A stretch of DNA of 54,203 nucleotides from JAPUDQ01 sp049644865 (GCA_049644865.1 JBARSV010000038.1:1-54203), one strand, 5' to 3'. Counted from the first letter of the stretch, positions 8,227 to 15,162 are shown. Notes: generated from the letters alone by a model not told the origin. Translations and numbers: made by a program.

Positions 8227-8344
8227 ATAGGTCATTTATCATAGGTCATTCATGTCTTATAGGTCGTATGTCATTTATTGTAGCGGTATATGACCTATGA
8301 CATCTGACCTATTATTGACATGTGAGATATGGCCTATGATCTAT
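8227..8344. repeat. Full heptamer hairpin element, copy 1 (118 bp)
   Basis: Left arm: four 7-nt units (8227-8254, ATAGGTC type), a 4-nt slip TCTT (8255-8258), three units (8259-8279). Core of 12 nt containing GTAGCGG (8280-8291). Right arm: three units (8292-8312, GACCTAT type, the reverse complement of the left word), slip TATT (8313-8316), four units (8317-8344). The same 28+4+21+core+21+4+28 plan recurs at 38497 and 42825. The right end overlaps the prmC stop codon (8334-8336). Confidence 0.85.
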
Positions 8345-9188
8345 ATTGCAAAACAACAATATACTCTCTTACCTCTGCCATCTCAAATCCGTATCGTTTC
8401 CCATACTCAATAATTACTTCGTGTTGACAGGGATCTGCCTCGAGCAATAGGTAGCCACCTGGGGCGATGACAGATGGTGCCTGCACGAGTAAGGTTTTGA
8501 TGAGTTTCAATCCCTGTTCTGCGGCGTAGAGGGCGATGTCGGGTTCATGCCTGAGCTCGGGTGAGACGTCCCATGAACGGTCGACATAGGGGAGGTTGGC
8601 TATCACTAGATGGAAGAGGGGCGAGGGAAGAGGGAAGAAAGCTGCAAGGAGATTGCTTTGTACGATTGTTACATCGGCGCCAAGTTTATGAGCGTTGCGA
8701 CGGGCAACGGTGAGAGCAGCGGGGCTGATATCACTGAGCGTGACATCGAGTTTCTGCATCTCTAGCTTTGCCGTGATACCGAGGCAACCGCTCCCACACC
8801 CTACATCCAACATTTGCCTAGAGGAAGCTCCTGGCTGCACAAGGTCTTTTAATAACTCGATGATACCTTCACTCTCGGGGCGAGGTATGAGTACATCAGG
8901 AGTGACAGCGAATTCACGGCCGTAAAATTCTTTGCGCCCCACGATGTAGGCTACTGGTTCACGCTTGAGTCGACGAGCGATCAAGCTCTCAAACCTCCTG
9001 GCATCCTTACTACTCACCTCATCCTCACCATGCGCGATCAACCATGCTCGATCAACACCGAGCACATATGCCAGCAAGACCTCCGTGTCGAGACGTGGTG
9101 ATGGCATGTCAGCACCATGAAGCGTCGTAGTTGCAACGCCCAATAAAAACTTAACGAGTTGTACCTTGGGCTTTGAGTTCACGTTCAT
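8334..9188 (-). CDS. prmC: Release-factor glutamine methyltransferase PrmC (HemK)
   Basis: The 284-aa enzyme methylates the GGQ glutamine of RF1 and RF2 with S-adenosylmethionine. The N-terminal helical domain (1-80) is followed by a Rossmann methyltransferase fold with DVGCGSGCLG at 128-137. The active-site motif, NPPY in most homologues, reads NLPY here (198-201). A low-complexity insertion (residues 184-193, FFPLPSPLF) just before it is encoded by a 7-nt repeat array. The gene overlaps the 3' end of prfA, its substrate gene, by 38 nt, so the pair is co-translated. Confidence 0.93.
   Translation of the reverse strand: MNVNSKPKVQLVKFLLGVATTTLHGADMPSPRLDTEVLLAYVLGVDRAWLIAHGEDEVSSKDARRFESLIARRLKREPVAYIVGRKEFYGREFAVTPDVLIPRPESEGIIELLKDLVQPGASSRQMLDVGCGSGCLGITAKLEMQKLDVTLSDISPAALTVARRNAHKLGADVTIVQSNLLAAFFPLPSPLFHLVIANLPYVDRSWDVSPELRHEPDIALYAAEQGLKLIKTLLVQAPSVIAPGGYLLLEADPCQHEVIIEYGKRYGFEMAEVREYIVVLQYRS
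8612..8639. repeat. Heptamer array inside prmC
   Basis: Four 7-nt units, GGAAGAG, GGGCGAG, GGAAGAG, GGAAGAA (8612-8639), lie in frame within prmC and encode part of FFPLPSPLF, directly before the NLPY motif. Period and unit number match the outer block of the intergenic elements. Confidence 0.6.
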
Positions 9189-10221
9189 AGGCGCCTAAAT
9201 GTTCAATCAAGTCGTCGATATCGCCACTCATAGCGGCGGGTATGTTGCTGCGGGAGTAGCCGATACGGTGATCGGTGATGCGGTCTTGAGGGAAGTTGTA
9301 GGTGCGGATTTTTTCGGAGCGATCGCCAGAGCCGATAAGGGCGCGGCGCTCACTGCTCAGTTTGGCATTTTCTTCGTCAACTTTCATCTGGAGGAGGCGA
9401 CTGCGGAGTACGCTCATGGCTTTGAGCTTGTTTTTGAGTTGGGATTTTTCGTCTTGATTCGTCACGACGAGACCCGACGGGATGTGCGTGATCCGGACGG
9501 CGCTATCGGTGGTGTTGACGCTCTGGCCTCCGTGGCCACTGGCGCGGTAGATGTCGATGCGAAGATCGCTCGGGTTTATCTCGATGTCGGTCTCCTCAGC
9601 CTCGGGCAGTACGGCGACAGTGACGGTACTGGTGTGGATACGGCCTTGGCTTTCGGTGACGGGCACGCGCTGGACGCGGTGCACGCCTGATTCAAATTTG
9701 AGTCGAGCATACGGTGCGTCACCCTTGACTTCAAATATCACTTCTTTGTAGCCGCCTGATTCATTGGCCGATTCGCTCATCATCTCGGTCTTGTATCCAT
9801 GAGTCTCGCACCAGCGCAGGTACATACGGAGCATCTCAGCCGCAAATAGGCTCGATTCGTCGCCGCCTGCACCGGCACGGATCTCTATGATGACGTTTTT
9901 GTCATCGTTTGGGTCTTTTGGGGTCAGCATAACAAACAACTTTTCGTCGAGGGTAGCTAGTTCGGCTTCGAGTGTCGGTAATTCTTCTTTGGCAAGCTCA
10001 GCGAGCTCATCACCAGCACCTGACAACTGCCGAGCTTCCTCGATCTGCTGCCTGAGTTGCACCTGTCTCTCCCCAGCTGCAATGAGGTCATCGAGTTCGA
10101 TCAATCGTCGATTTTTTCGCGCATACTCAGGGTCGGAAAATGCGTCAGGTTGCGTCAAAAGATCTGTTATTGTGGACTTTTCAGAGTGCAGATCATCAAG
10201 GTTGAGGGAGATAAGGCTCAT
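9151..10221 (-). CDS. prfA: Peptide chain release factor 1
   Basis: The 356-aa protein has the stop-codon-reading tripeptide PVT at 187-189 (RF1 PxT type, reading UAA and UAG) and the catalytic GGQ at 231-233 inside SGHGGQSVNTT. Length is normal. The start ATG (10221) lies 7 nt after an extended -10, so the message appears leaderless. The downstream prmC overlaps it. RF2 is encoded at 44999, so both stop-decoding factors are present. Confidence 0.97.
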   Translation of the reverse strand: MSLISLNLDDLHSEKSTITDLLTQPDAFSDPEYARKNRRLIELDDLIAAGERQVQLRQQIEEARQLSGAGDELAELAKEELPTLEAELATLDEKLFVMLTPKDPNDDKNVIIEIRAGAGGDESSLFAAEMLRMYLRWCETHGYKTEMMSESANESGGYKEVIFEVKGDAPYARLKFESGVHRVQRVPVTESQGRIHTSTVTVAVLPEAEETDIEINPSDLRIDIYRASGHGGQSVNTTDSAVRITHIPSGLVVTNQDEKSQLKNKLKAMSVLRSRLLQMKVDEENAKLSSERRALIGSGDRSEKIRTYNFPQDRITDHRIGYSRSNIPAAMSGDIDDLIEHLGAYERELKAQGTTR

Positions 10222-10228
10222 AAGAGAT

Positions 10229-10237
10229 ATTATAACA
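10229..10237 (-). promoter_or_regulatory. prfA promoter, leaderless
   Basis: Read on the minus strand: TGT-TATAAT (extended -10), then 7 nt, then the prfA ATG. The rest of the gap 10238-10490 is AT-rich and shows no gene. Confidence 0.65.
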
Positions 10238-10490
10238 GATTAAGGATTGTCGCAGATGTTAACAATATATTTCGTCTTATGTAATATTCTGAAGAAAACT
10301 GTTATATGTGTGATAGAAGTCATAACAAAAAAGCGACATTAATCTAGCTTTATGAGCAAAAAGGTGCTACCGGGGATCTTGTATCAGGATAATATAAAAC
10401 ATCAGATCGGGTCTTTTAGATATATAAAGAGTGGCAACATCAGCAGCTCTAGTTATAATGTCAGCGTCTGTGACCAAAATATCGTAACTT

Positions 10491-11189
10491 CTAGCTATCT
10501 ATGCAGTCTGACTTTCCAACGATTTCAACTATGACGTTGCGAGCAGTTTCCTCTACCCCTAATCCATACCTGGCCGTGTTAATGATGATTCTATCGGACG
10601 GCACGCCTTGTGCTATGAGTTCTCTTTTTGCCACCTCTGCACGGTCTGCAGCGAGTTTGATACCAGCGGCATCTTGACTTGCCTGATTTGTCATAGGCGT
10701 GATATTGATCGTAAATGCTTTTGCAGCATGGGATTTATAAAAATTTGCAATAGGGGTATATATAGCAGAGGCTAATCCGGGAGCGCTAAATTCATCAATG
10801 TATTCTGAGCTATCGGGCTTAAAGAAGATCGTAGTGCTGCCAATTGTCCCACGGGCATCAAAATCTATATTAAAACCTTCAGATTCTGCCTCTGACTTTG
10901 TAACGCATATATTGGTCATGACAACTGATGCTTGAGTAGGATTTGTTTCAGGAGTCGCAGACGGAGATAGCGTGGAATGACTTGATTTGTTTGAGGACGA
11001 TTCATTATTATTTGGCGATTTATTATGGCCAAAAACCAGCCATGCCATCAGGCTTGAGATTAAAAGGATTGCAATAATTGTAATATAAATTAGTGTTTTG
11101 TTTCGCGCGGGCTTTGTGCCAGTGGAGAGTGGTGTTTGCTCGGATGTGGTGACTTGCTGCTGTTGATTTTCTAAGGGGTTTTGATCCAT
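10491..11189 (-). CDS. Membrane-anchored protein with OmpA-like C-terminal domain
   Basis: The 232-aa protein has a Gln/Thr-rich cytoplasmic tail (1-32), a TM helix (about 34-53), a Ser/Asn/Pro-rich linker (54-88) and a globular outer domain. Its C-terminus follows the OmpA-like pattern: AADRAEVAKRELIAQGV, then SDRIIINTARYGLG and ARNVIVEIVG (about 178-227). In other bacteria this fold binds peptidoglycan diaminopimelate, so a wall-binding role is plausible. Two cysteines (about 94 and 229) could pair outside. An AAGGA ribosome site precedes the ATG. Confidence 0.65.
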   Translation of the reverse strand: MDQNPLENQQQQVTTSEQTPLSTGTKPARNKTLIYITIIAILLISSLMAWLVFGHNKSPNNNESSSNKSSHSTLSPSATPETNPTQASVVMTNICVTKSEAESEGFNIDFDARGTIGSTTIFFKPDSSEYIDEFSAPGLASAIYTPIANFYKSHAAKAFTINITPMTNQASQDAAGIKLAADRAEVAKRELIAQGVPSDRIIINTARYGLGVEETARNVIVEIVGKSDCIDS

Positions 11190-11262
11190 AACAAATCCTT
11201 AAATTAAATTTATATTAAGATGATATCACAGCCGATATCGTTTGCGCGATCAAACTAATCAT

Positions 11263-11598
11263 TTATCTGCTCTCGTTTTCTTTGACGGCTTTTTTCTCGC
11301 TGCGGGCGGCGGATTTCTTAGCCTTGCTGGCGAGGGCGGCTTTGCGCTGTTCGGCAGCGGCGAAGCGGGCTTTGAAGCGGTCAACGCGGCCTTCGGTGTC
11401 GATGATCTTTTCTTCACCGGTGAAGAACGGGTGACTGGCACTGCTGATATGTACTTTGACGAGTGGATACTCGTTGCCGTCTTCCCATTTGATGGTGTCA
11501 TTAGTAGTAGCCGTGCTCTGCGTTAAGAAGGCAAAACCAGCGGCGTCATCCTGAAAAACCACAGGACGATAGTCGGTAGGGTGTAAATCTTTTTTCAT
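11263..11598 (-). CDS. rpmE2: 50S ribosomal protein L31 (type B) with C-terminal extension
   Basis: The N-terminal 70 residues match zinc-free L31 type B: MKKDLHPTDYRPVVFQD, TIKWEDGNEYPLVKV and SHPFFTGEEK. About 40 extra residues follow, rich in Lys, Ala and Arg; usual L31B proteins are about 80-90 aa, this one 111 aa. The start is the ATG at 11598, 12 nt after a perfect consensus promoter. A TTG two codons upstream is possible but less likely. Divergent from rpsB. Confidence 0.93.
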   Translation of the reverse strand: MKKDLHPTDYRPVVFQDDAAGFAFLTQSTATTNDTIKWEDGNEYPLVKVHISSASHPFFTGEEKIIDTEGRVDRFKARFAAAEQRKAALASKAKKSAARSEKKAVKENESR

Positions 11599-11610
11599 AG
11601 TCAACGGTAG

Positions 11611-11639
11611 ATTATATCTGTTTCACCCCTTGATGTCAA
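11611..11639 (-). promoter_or_regulatory. Consensus promoter of the L31 gene
   Basis: Minus strand TTGACA (11639-11634), 17-bp spacer, TATAAT (11616-11611): a perfect sigma-70-type match. Predicted leader is only about 5 nt. Confidence 0.8.
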
Positions 11640-11658
11640 AGGAATTATTTGTTATGAT
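11630..11658 (+). promoter_or_regulatory. rpsB promoter
   Basis: TTGATG (11630-11635), 17-bp spacer, extended -10 TGT-TATGAT (11650-11658). The -35 overlaps the -35 of the divergent L31 promoter, so the two ribosomal promoters share two base pairs of the same face. Confidence 0.75.
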
Positions 11659-11686
11659 ACATTGGTATCAATTTTTAATGAAGCAA

Positions 11687-11734
11687 CGCTCACATTGATC
11701 CTCCTACGGGAAGTGAGCGCGAAGGGAGAAGGAT
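11687..11734 (+). promoter_or_regulatory. Candidate structured leader of rpsB
   Basis: CGCTCAC (11687-11693) pairs perfectly with GTGAGCG (11713-11719). The loop contains GATCCTCC (11697-11704), which can alternatively pair with the Shine-Dalgarno stretch GGGAGAAGGAT (11724-11734). Mutually exclusive folds of this kind are used for autoregulation by ribosomal proteins; the regulatory role is inference. Confidence 0.45.
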
Positions 11735-11737
11735 ATC

Positions 11738-12448
11738 ATGGCTGTTCAAGTCGATATCAAGGCTTTGCTCGAAGCCGGTGTGCATTTTGGACACAAAACG
11801 AGCCGGTGGCACCCGAAGATGGCGCCGTACATTCATAGCAAACGCGGTGACAGTCATATCATCGACCTGACGAAAACGGTCGAGGGGCTTGAGCGGGCAT
11901 TGCCGTTTCTGAGCGAGGTGACGAGCAAGGGCAAGTCCGTTCTCTTGGTCGGTACAAAGAAGCAGGCCAAAGACATCGTGCGCGAAGCCGCCGAGGCGTC
12001 TGGCTCACTCTACGTCACTGAGCGCTGGATGGGCGGCATGTTGACAAATACAGCGACGGTCAACGCTCGCCTCAAACACCTCAAGACTCTTGAGAAAAAG
12101 ATGGAGAGCGGCGAGCTGGCCAATCGCTACAGCAAACTCGAAGTCCAGCGGTTCCAAGAAGAAATCGACGATCTCAACCGCAAATACAGCGGCATCAAAA
12201 ACATGAATGGCAAACCGGGCGCAGTCTTCGTGACTGATGTGCTCGAAGACGCCAACGCTGTCCGCGAAGCCAAAAAGCTCGGCATACCAGTTGTGGCATT
12301 GGTCGACAGCAACGCCAACCCGACGGGTATTGACTACGTCATCCCCGGCAACGACGACGCAATCAAAGGCCTCAAACTGATCCTCGACTATGTGGTCGCT
12401 GCGATCGCAGAAGGCAAGGCCTCTCAAGCGAAGCTTGAGAAGAGCTAA
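11738..12448 (+). CDS. rpsB: 30S ribosomal protein S2
   Basis: The 236-aa protein has full family length. It opens with KALLEAGVHFGHKTSRWHPK (about 8-27), the S2 signature, and continues with WMGGMLTN (about 97-104) and VTDVLEDANAV. It is the first gene of the conserved rpsB-tsf-frr-uppS-rseP-proS cluster. A strong ribosome site (GGAGAAGGA) sits inside a leader that may fold over it. It is separated from tsf by a heptamer hairpin and an SD-covering hairpin. Confidence 0.98.
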   Translation: MAVQVDIKALLEAGVHFGHKTSRWHPKMAPYIHSKRGDSHIIDLTKTVEGLERALPFLSEVTSKGKSVLLVGTKKQAKDIVREAAEASGSLYVTERWMGGMLTNTATVNARLKHLKTLEKKMESGELANRYSKLEVQRFQEEIDDLNRKYSGIKNMNGKPGAVFVTDVLEDANAVREAKKLGIPVVALVDSNANPTGIDYVIPGNDDAIKGLKLILDYVVAAIAEGKASQAKLEKS

Positions 12449-12457
12449 CATTAACAT

Positions 12458-12543
12458 GTAGAAGTTAGATTTTGGATTTTGGATTTTGGAAGCAGCTGCA
12501 ATATGATTCTTCTAAAATCTATAATCTATCTTCCAAAATCTAC
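12458..12543. repeat. Heptamer hairpin between rpsB and tsf
   Basis: Left arm of 7-nt units of the TAGATTT/TGGATTT type (12459-12493); core AGCTGCAA (12494-12501, also found in the core at 38556-38563); right arm in mirrored words (GATTCTT, CTAAAAT, CTATAAT, CTATCTT, CCAAAAT, from 12505). The outer ends, GTAG plus ATTTTGG words, can pair. It is shorter than the 118-bp copies and lacks the 4-nt slip. Confidence 0.75.
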
Positions 12544-12545
12544 TT

Positions 12546-12562
12546 TTACTCCGAAGGAGTAA
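12546..12562 (+). promoter_or_regulatory. Hairpin covering the tsf ribosome-binding site
   Basis: TTACTCC (12546-12552), loop GAA, GGAGTAA (12556-12562): a perfect 7-bp stem whose 3' strand is the AAGGAG Shine-Dalgarno, 2 nt before the tsf ATG. This could damp translation of EF-Ts relative to S2. Confidence 0.7.
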
Positions 12563-12564
12563 CA

Positions 12565-13161
12565 ATGAGCATTTCTGTAGACGATATCAAAAAACTCAAA
12601 ACCCTCACCGGTGTTGGCCTGACCGATGCCAAGGCTGCTTTGACCGAAAGCGGTGGCGACTTCGACAAAGCGCTCGAAGCGATGCGCAAAAAAGGCCTCA
12701 CCAAAGCCGAAAAACGCGGCGAACGTGAAGCCCGCGCTGGATTGGTCGACGCCTATGTACACTCAGGCCGAGTTGGCGTGGTTGTCGAAGTCAACTGTGA
12801 GACTGACTTTGTGGCTCGTACCGACGAATTTAAGACGCTGGTTCACGATGTAGCCCTCCAGGTAGCGGCGAGCGCACCAGAGTACATCACACTCGAAGAT
12901 GTACCAGCCGATATCCGTGACAAAAAAGCTGCTGAGTTCACAGAAAAAGTCATTGCCGAGGGCAAACCAGCTGCGATGGCTGACAAGATCGTCGAAGGCC
13001 AACTGACCAAATATTTCGGCGAGAAGACACTGCTGGCGCAACCTTTTGTCAAAAATCCCGACCAGACAGTCGACGCCATGGTCAAAGAATACATCGCCAA
13101 ACTCGGCGAAAACATCGTCGTACGACAGATTCGTCGTATCGAACTCGGTGTGAGCGAGTAG
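12565..13161 (+). CDS. tsf: Translation elongation factor Ts
   Basis: The 198-aa nucleotide-exchange factor for EF-Tu has a UBA-like N-terminus (VDDIKKLKTLTGVGLTDAK, residues 4-22) and the EF-Ts signature VEVNCETDFVART (about 73-85). It corresponds to the short form with one reduced core subdomain, as in many Gram-positive-type bacteria. The start is the ATG at 12565 with AAGGAG upstream; the frame is open back to 12472 but that stretch is repeat DNA. It ends at a bidirectional terminator. Confidence 0.97.
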   Translation: MSISVDDIKKLKTLTGVGLTDAKAALTESGGDFDKALEAMRKKGLTKAEKRGEREARAGLVDAYVHSGRVGVVVEVNCETDFVARTDEFKTLVHDVALQVAASAPEYITLEDVPADIRDKKAAEFTEKVIAEGKPAAMADKIVEGQLTKYFGEKTLLAQPFVKNPDQTVDAMVKEYIAKLGENIVVRQIRRIELGVSE

Positions 13162-13189
13162 ATCTAAGAGAGAAGAAAGAAGACGTGAG

Positions 13190-13217
13190 AAATCGCTCGT
13201 TCCCGCGGGCGATTTTA
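13190..13217. terminator. Bidirectional terminator between tsf and the cyclase-like gene
   Basis: AAATCGCTCG (13190-13199) pairs with CGGGCGATTT (13206-13215), 6-nt loop, with A-runs and T-runs on both sides. The stem overlaps the TAA stop of the minus-strand gene. Confidence 0.75.
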
Positions 13218-14198
13218 TTTAGCAAGATAATCGCGGGCGGAGTCGTCGACACAGATGACGAAGAGATCGCTGCTAGTGGCGCGCATCTTCATCTTACTGG
13301 CGATATCCCAGAGTATCGGGCCGGTTTCTTCACCGAGCTGGCTGGTTTCGATGACGCCGAGTCCGACGCCGAGACGCAGGCGTATGACGGGATTGTAGCC
13401 CTGGGCAATCGTCTCGTGTGCGATGCGAATCTTGTTGATTAGTGGCGTGACATGGCGACGAGCAAAGGTGGTGAGCTCACGGGGGCTGCTACGATTGAGG
13501 CCAGTCGGTAGTGATAGGATGATATTTTGTGCGTCGCCGCGATATGAGGTGATATGGCCACCATGAAACTCGACAAGCGGGCGGATAGTGCTTTCAAATG
13601 TCGTGATGAAGTGGCGCAGCTCGCCGTAGTTGGTCCTCGCTACGTGGCTTGAATCCATAATGTCCCATTTGAGTACGAACGCGTTGGGGGTGACTGGCAC
13701 ATTGAGGCGGCAGGCGTCGATAAGCGATGGCACATTGAGTGTCGCCAGAGCCTGCAACGCTTCGACGATCTCAGGACGACAATCATCCCAAGCTTTTTCG
13801 ATGGTGGTGAGGCTTGGGGCGGCGCCGATGGTTTTGTCGAAGGCGAGTTGTACGACGGCTTCGTGGTTGTTTGGCAGGGGCAGGTACGCACCCCAGACGA
13901 TGTGCTGACGGTTCATGCGACTTTGCTGCAGCGACGGTTGTTTTGTCGTAAACGTCTCCCCAAGTGCACTCGCGGTTAGATCGACGCTCCGGCCCTCTAT
14001 GGTACTACGAACAAATTGCAATCGTTTGGCGGCGACGCGAGCCGGATACGAGGCGATGACGGCTGCTCGGTCGGTATAATGGCGGTCTCGTACAAAGACG
14101 ACAGGGCCATTGTATGATTTGATATGACCAAGCGCCTCGGCCAGTGGGCGAAGTGACAACTGCACCAGCGCAAGGGTTGTTGTAATGGGTGGATTCAT
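13215..14198 (-). CDS. Divergent class III nucleotidyl-cyclase-like protein
   Basis: The 327-aa soluble protein has an N-terminal domain (1-165) I do not recognise. The C-terminal part follows the cyclase homology domain: AFVLKWDIMDSS (173-184) aligns with the first metal-binding Asp motif, GGHITSYRGDAQNIILSL (213-230) with the second Asp (D222), RLRLGVGLG (273-281) with the RIGIHxG strand, and GPILWDIASKMKMRA (293-307) with the NxAARL helix. The transition-state Asn and Arg are not clearly kept, so it may be a cyclase, a GGDEF-like or SatD-like relative, or a nucleotide sensor. It is divergent from the Fic gene. Confidence 0.55.
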   Translation of the reverse strand: MNPPITTTLALVQLSLRPLAEALGHIKSYNGPVVFVRDRHYTDRAAVIASYPARVAAKRLQFVRSTIEGRSVDLTASALGETFTTKQPSLQQSRMNRQHIVWGAYLPLPNNHEAVVQLAFDKTIGAAPSLTTIEKAWDDCRPEIVEALQALATLNVPSLIDACRLNVPVTPNAFVLKWDIMDSSHVARTNYGELRHFITTFESTIRPLVEFHGGHITSYRGDAQNIILSLPTGLNRSSPRELTTFARRHVTPLINKIRIAHETIAQGYNPVIRLRLGVGLGVIETSQLGEETGPILWDIASKMKMRATSSDLFVICVDDSARDYLAK

Positions 14199-14212
14199 AA
14201 GATATTACATAT

Positions 14213-14240
14213 ATTATATCACAAGTGATAGAATTATCAA
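14213..14240 (-). promoter_or_regulatory. Promoter of the cyclase-like gene
   Basis: Minus strand TTGATA (14240-14235), 16-bp spacer, extended -10 TGA-TATAAT (TATAAT at 14218-14213). A 14-nt gap follows to the ATG at 14198. Confidence 0.6.
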
Positions 14241-14258
14241 TTATGATTGACTGGGGGA

Positions 14259-14287
14259 TTGACAAGATTAAATATATGTAGTATTAC
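14259..14287 (+). promoter_or_regulatory. Promoter of the Fic gene
   Basis: TTGACA (14259-14264), 17-bp spacer, TATTAC (14282-14287); predicted leader is about 50 nt. It lies back to back with the cyclase-like promoter. Confidence 0.55.
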
Positions 14288-14343
14288 GGATCTATAGAAC
14301 AATCCCAAAAATAAAAATAACCTCATAGTAGAAAGTAACAAGC

Positions 14344-15141
14344 ATGAGTAAAGAACTAGATCGTCAACGATCAAGCGGCTCCTTCAATAAAGAAGAGCGC
14401 GAGTACCGCAGGGGAGACGCGGCTAAATTTATTGATGCAATTATTGGTCGACACGCTGAATATTTCTCTGACGCCGAGAATCGTTTGGAATTTGTCAGAG
14501 ACCAAGACCCACATGAGTTCCTGCGGCTTGCTCGCTTTGCAAATGCCAATCTTAGAGGTGAGCGATGGGGTAAATTACGTTATACAAACGAGCGGGGCTC
14601 TTTTCTAAAAAATCTACACACGCCAGCTTTTGAAGATAAAGTTGATGCTTTTTGTAGTGGCTTTAGGGCAATTCAAGAATATATTCAACAGTCGGATGAC
14701 CCGCAAGAGCGAAAACTTCGGGCTACTGGAATGGCGATAGAGGCCTTGATCATATGGACTCATCCTTTCAATGACGGAAATGGTAGAACTAGTCGATTTA
14801 TGGCAAGCTTGATCGAGAGCGGTGTCGGGAACACAGATACCCTTCTTGCCGAAACTATATCAAACGTGTCACGGCAGGCTGAGTACCCACGAAAGAGGAC
14901 AACAAAGGAAGCGATGCTTCATTGGGCAGCGATCATAAAGCTGCCCGATATTGATTTTGATGATGACACTGATACTGAGGTTGCTCGGCTAGAAGCATTA
15001 GCAGAGACGCTACCAAATGATGTGGATGGTATGTACAATGACATCAAATACCTCCTTGATCACCGGCTAGATACATTAGATAGGGAAAGAAAAGAGCGTT
15101 TAAGCAAGTTCGCTGAGGATGCCACCGGAACAGCTGCTTAA
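14344..15141 (+). CDS. Fic domain protein (probable AMPylase)
   Basis: The 265-aa protein carries the complete Fic catalytic motif HPFNDGNGRTSR (140-151), with His140 as general base, preceded by the hydrophobic helix ALIIWT. Fic enzymes usually transfer AMP from ATP onto target hydroxyl groups. No clear inhibitory (S/T)xxxE(G/N) helix is present; S13-F-N-K-E17 is a near miss. The acidic C-terminus (about 205-265) is predicted helical. It sits between tsf and frr, the position of pyrH in most bacteria, and shares a divergent promoter region with a cyclase-like gene. The target is unknown. Confidence 0.88.
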   Translation: MSKELDRQRSSGSFNKEEREYRRGDAAKFIDAIIGRHAEYFSDAENRLEFVRDQDPHEFLRLARFANANLRGERWGKLRYTNERGSFLKNLHTPAFEDKVDAFCSGFRAIQEYIQQSDDPQERKLRATGMAIEALIIWTHPFNDGNGRTSRFMASLIESGVGNTDTLLAETISNVSRQAEYPRKRTTKEAMLHWAAIIKLPDIDFDDDTDTEVARLEALAETLPNDVDGMYNDIKYLLDHRLDTLDRERKERLSKFAEDATGTAA

Positions 15142-15162
15142 TAAGTGTAGATTCTATTTTTT

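Noticed and set aside
8227..8344. CRISPR array
   Set aside because: Units are 7 nt, degenerate and without unique spacers; the mirrored arms fit a hairpin, and no cas gene is nearby.
9199..9690. A 163-codon plus-strand frame
   Set aside because: Shadow of prfA on the opposite strand; no start signals.
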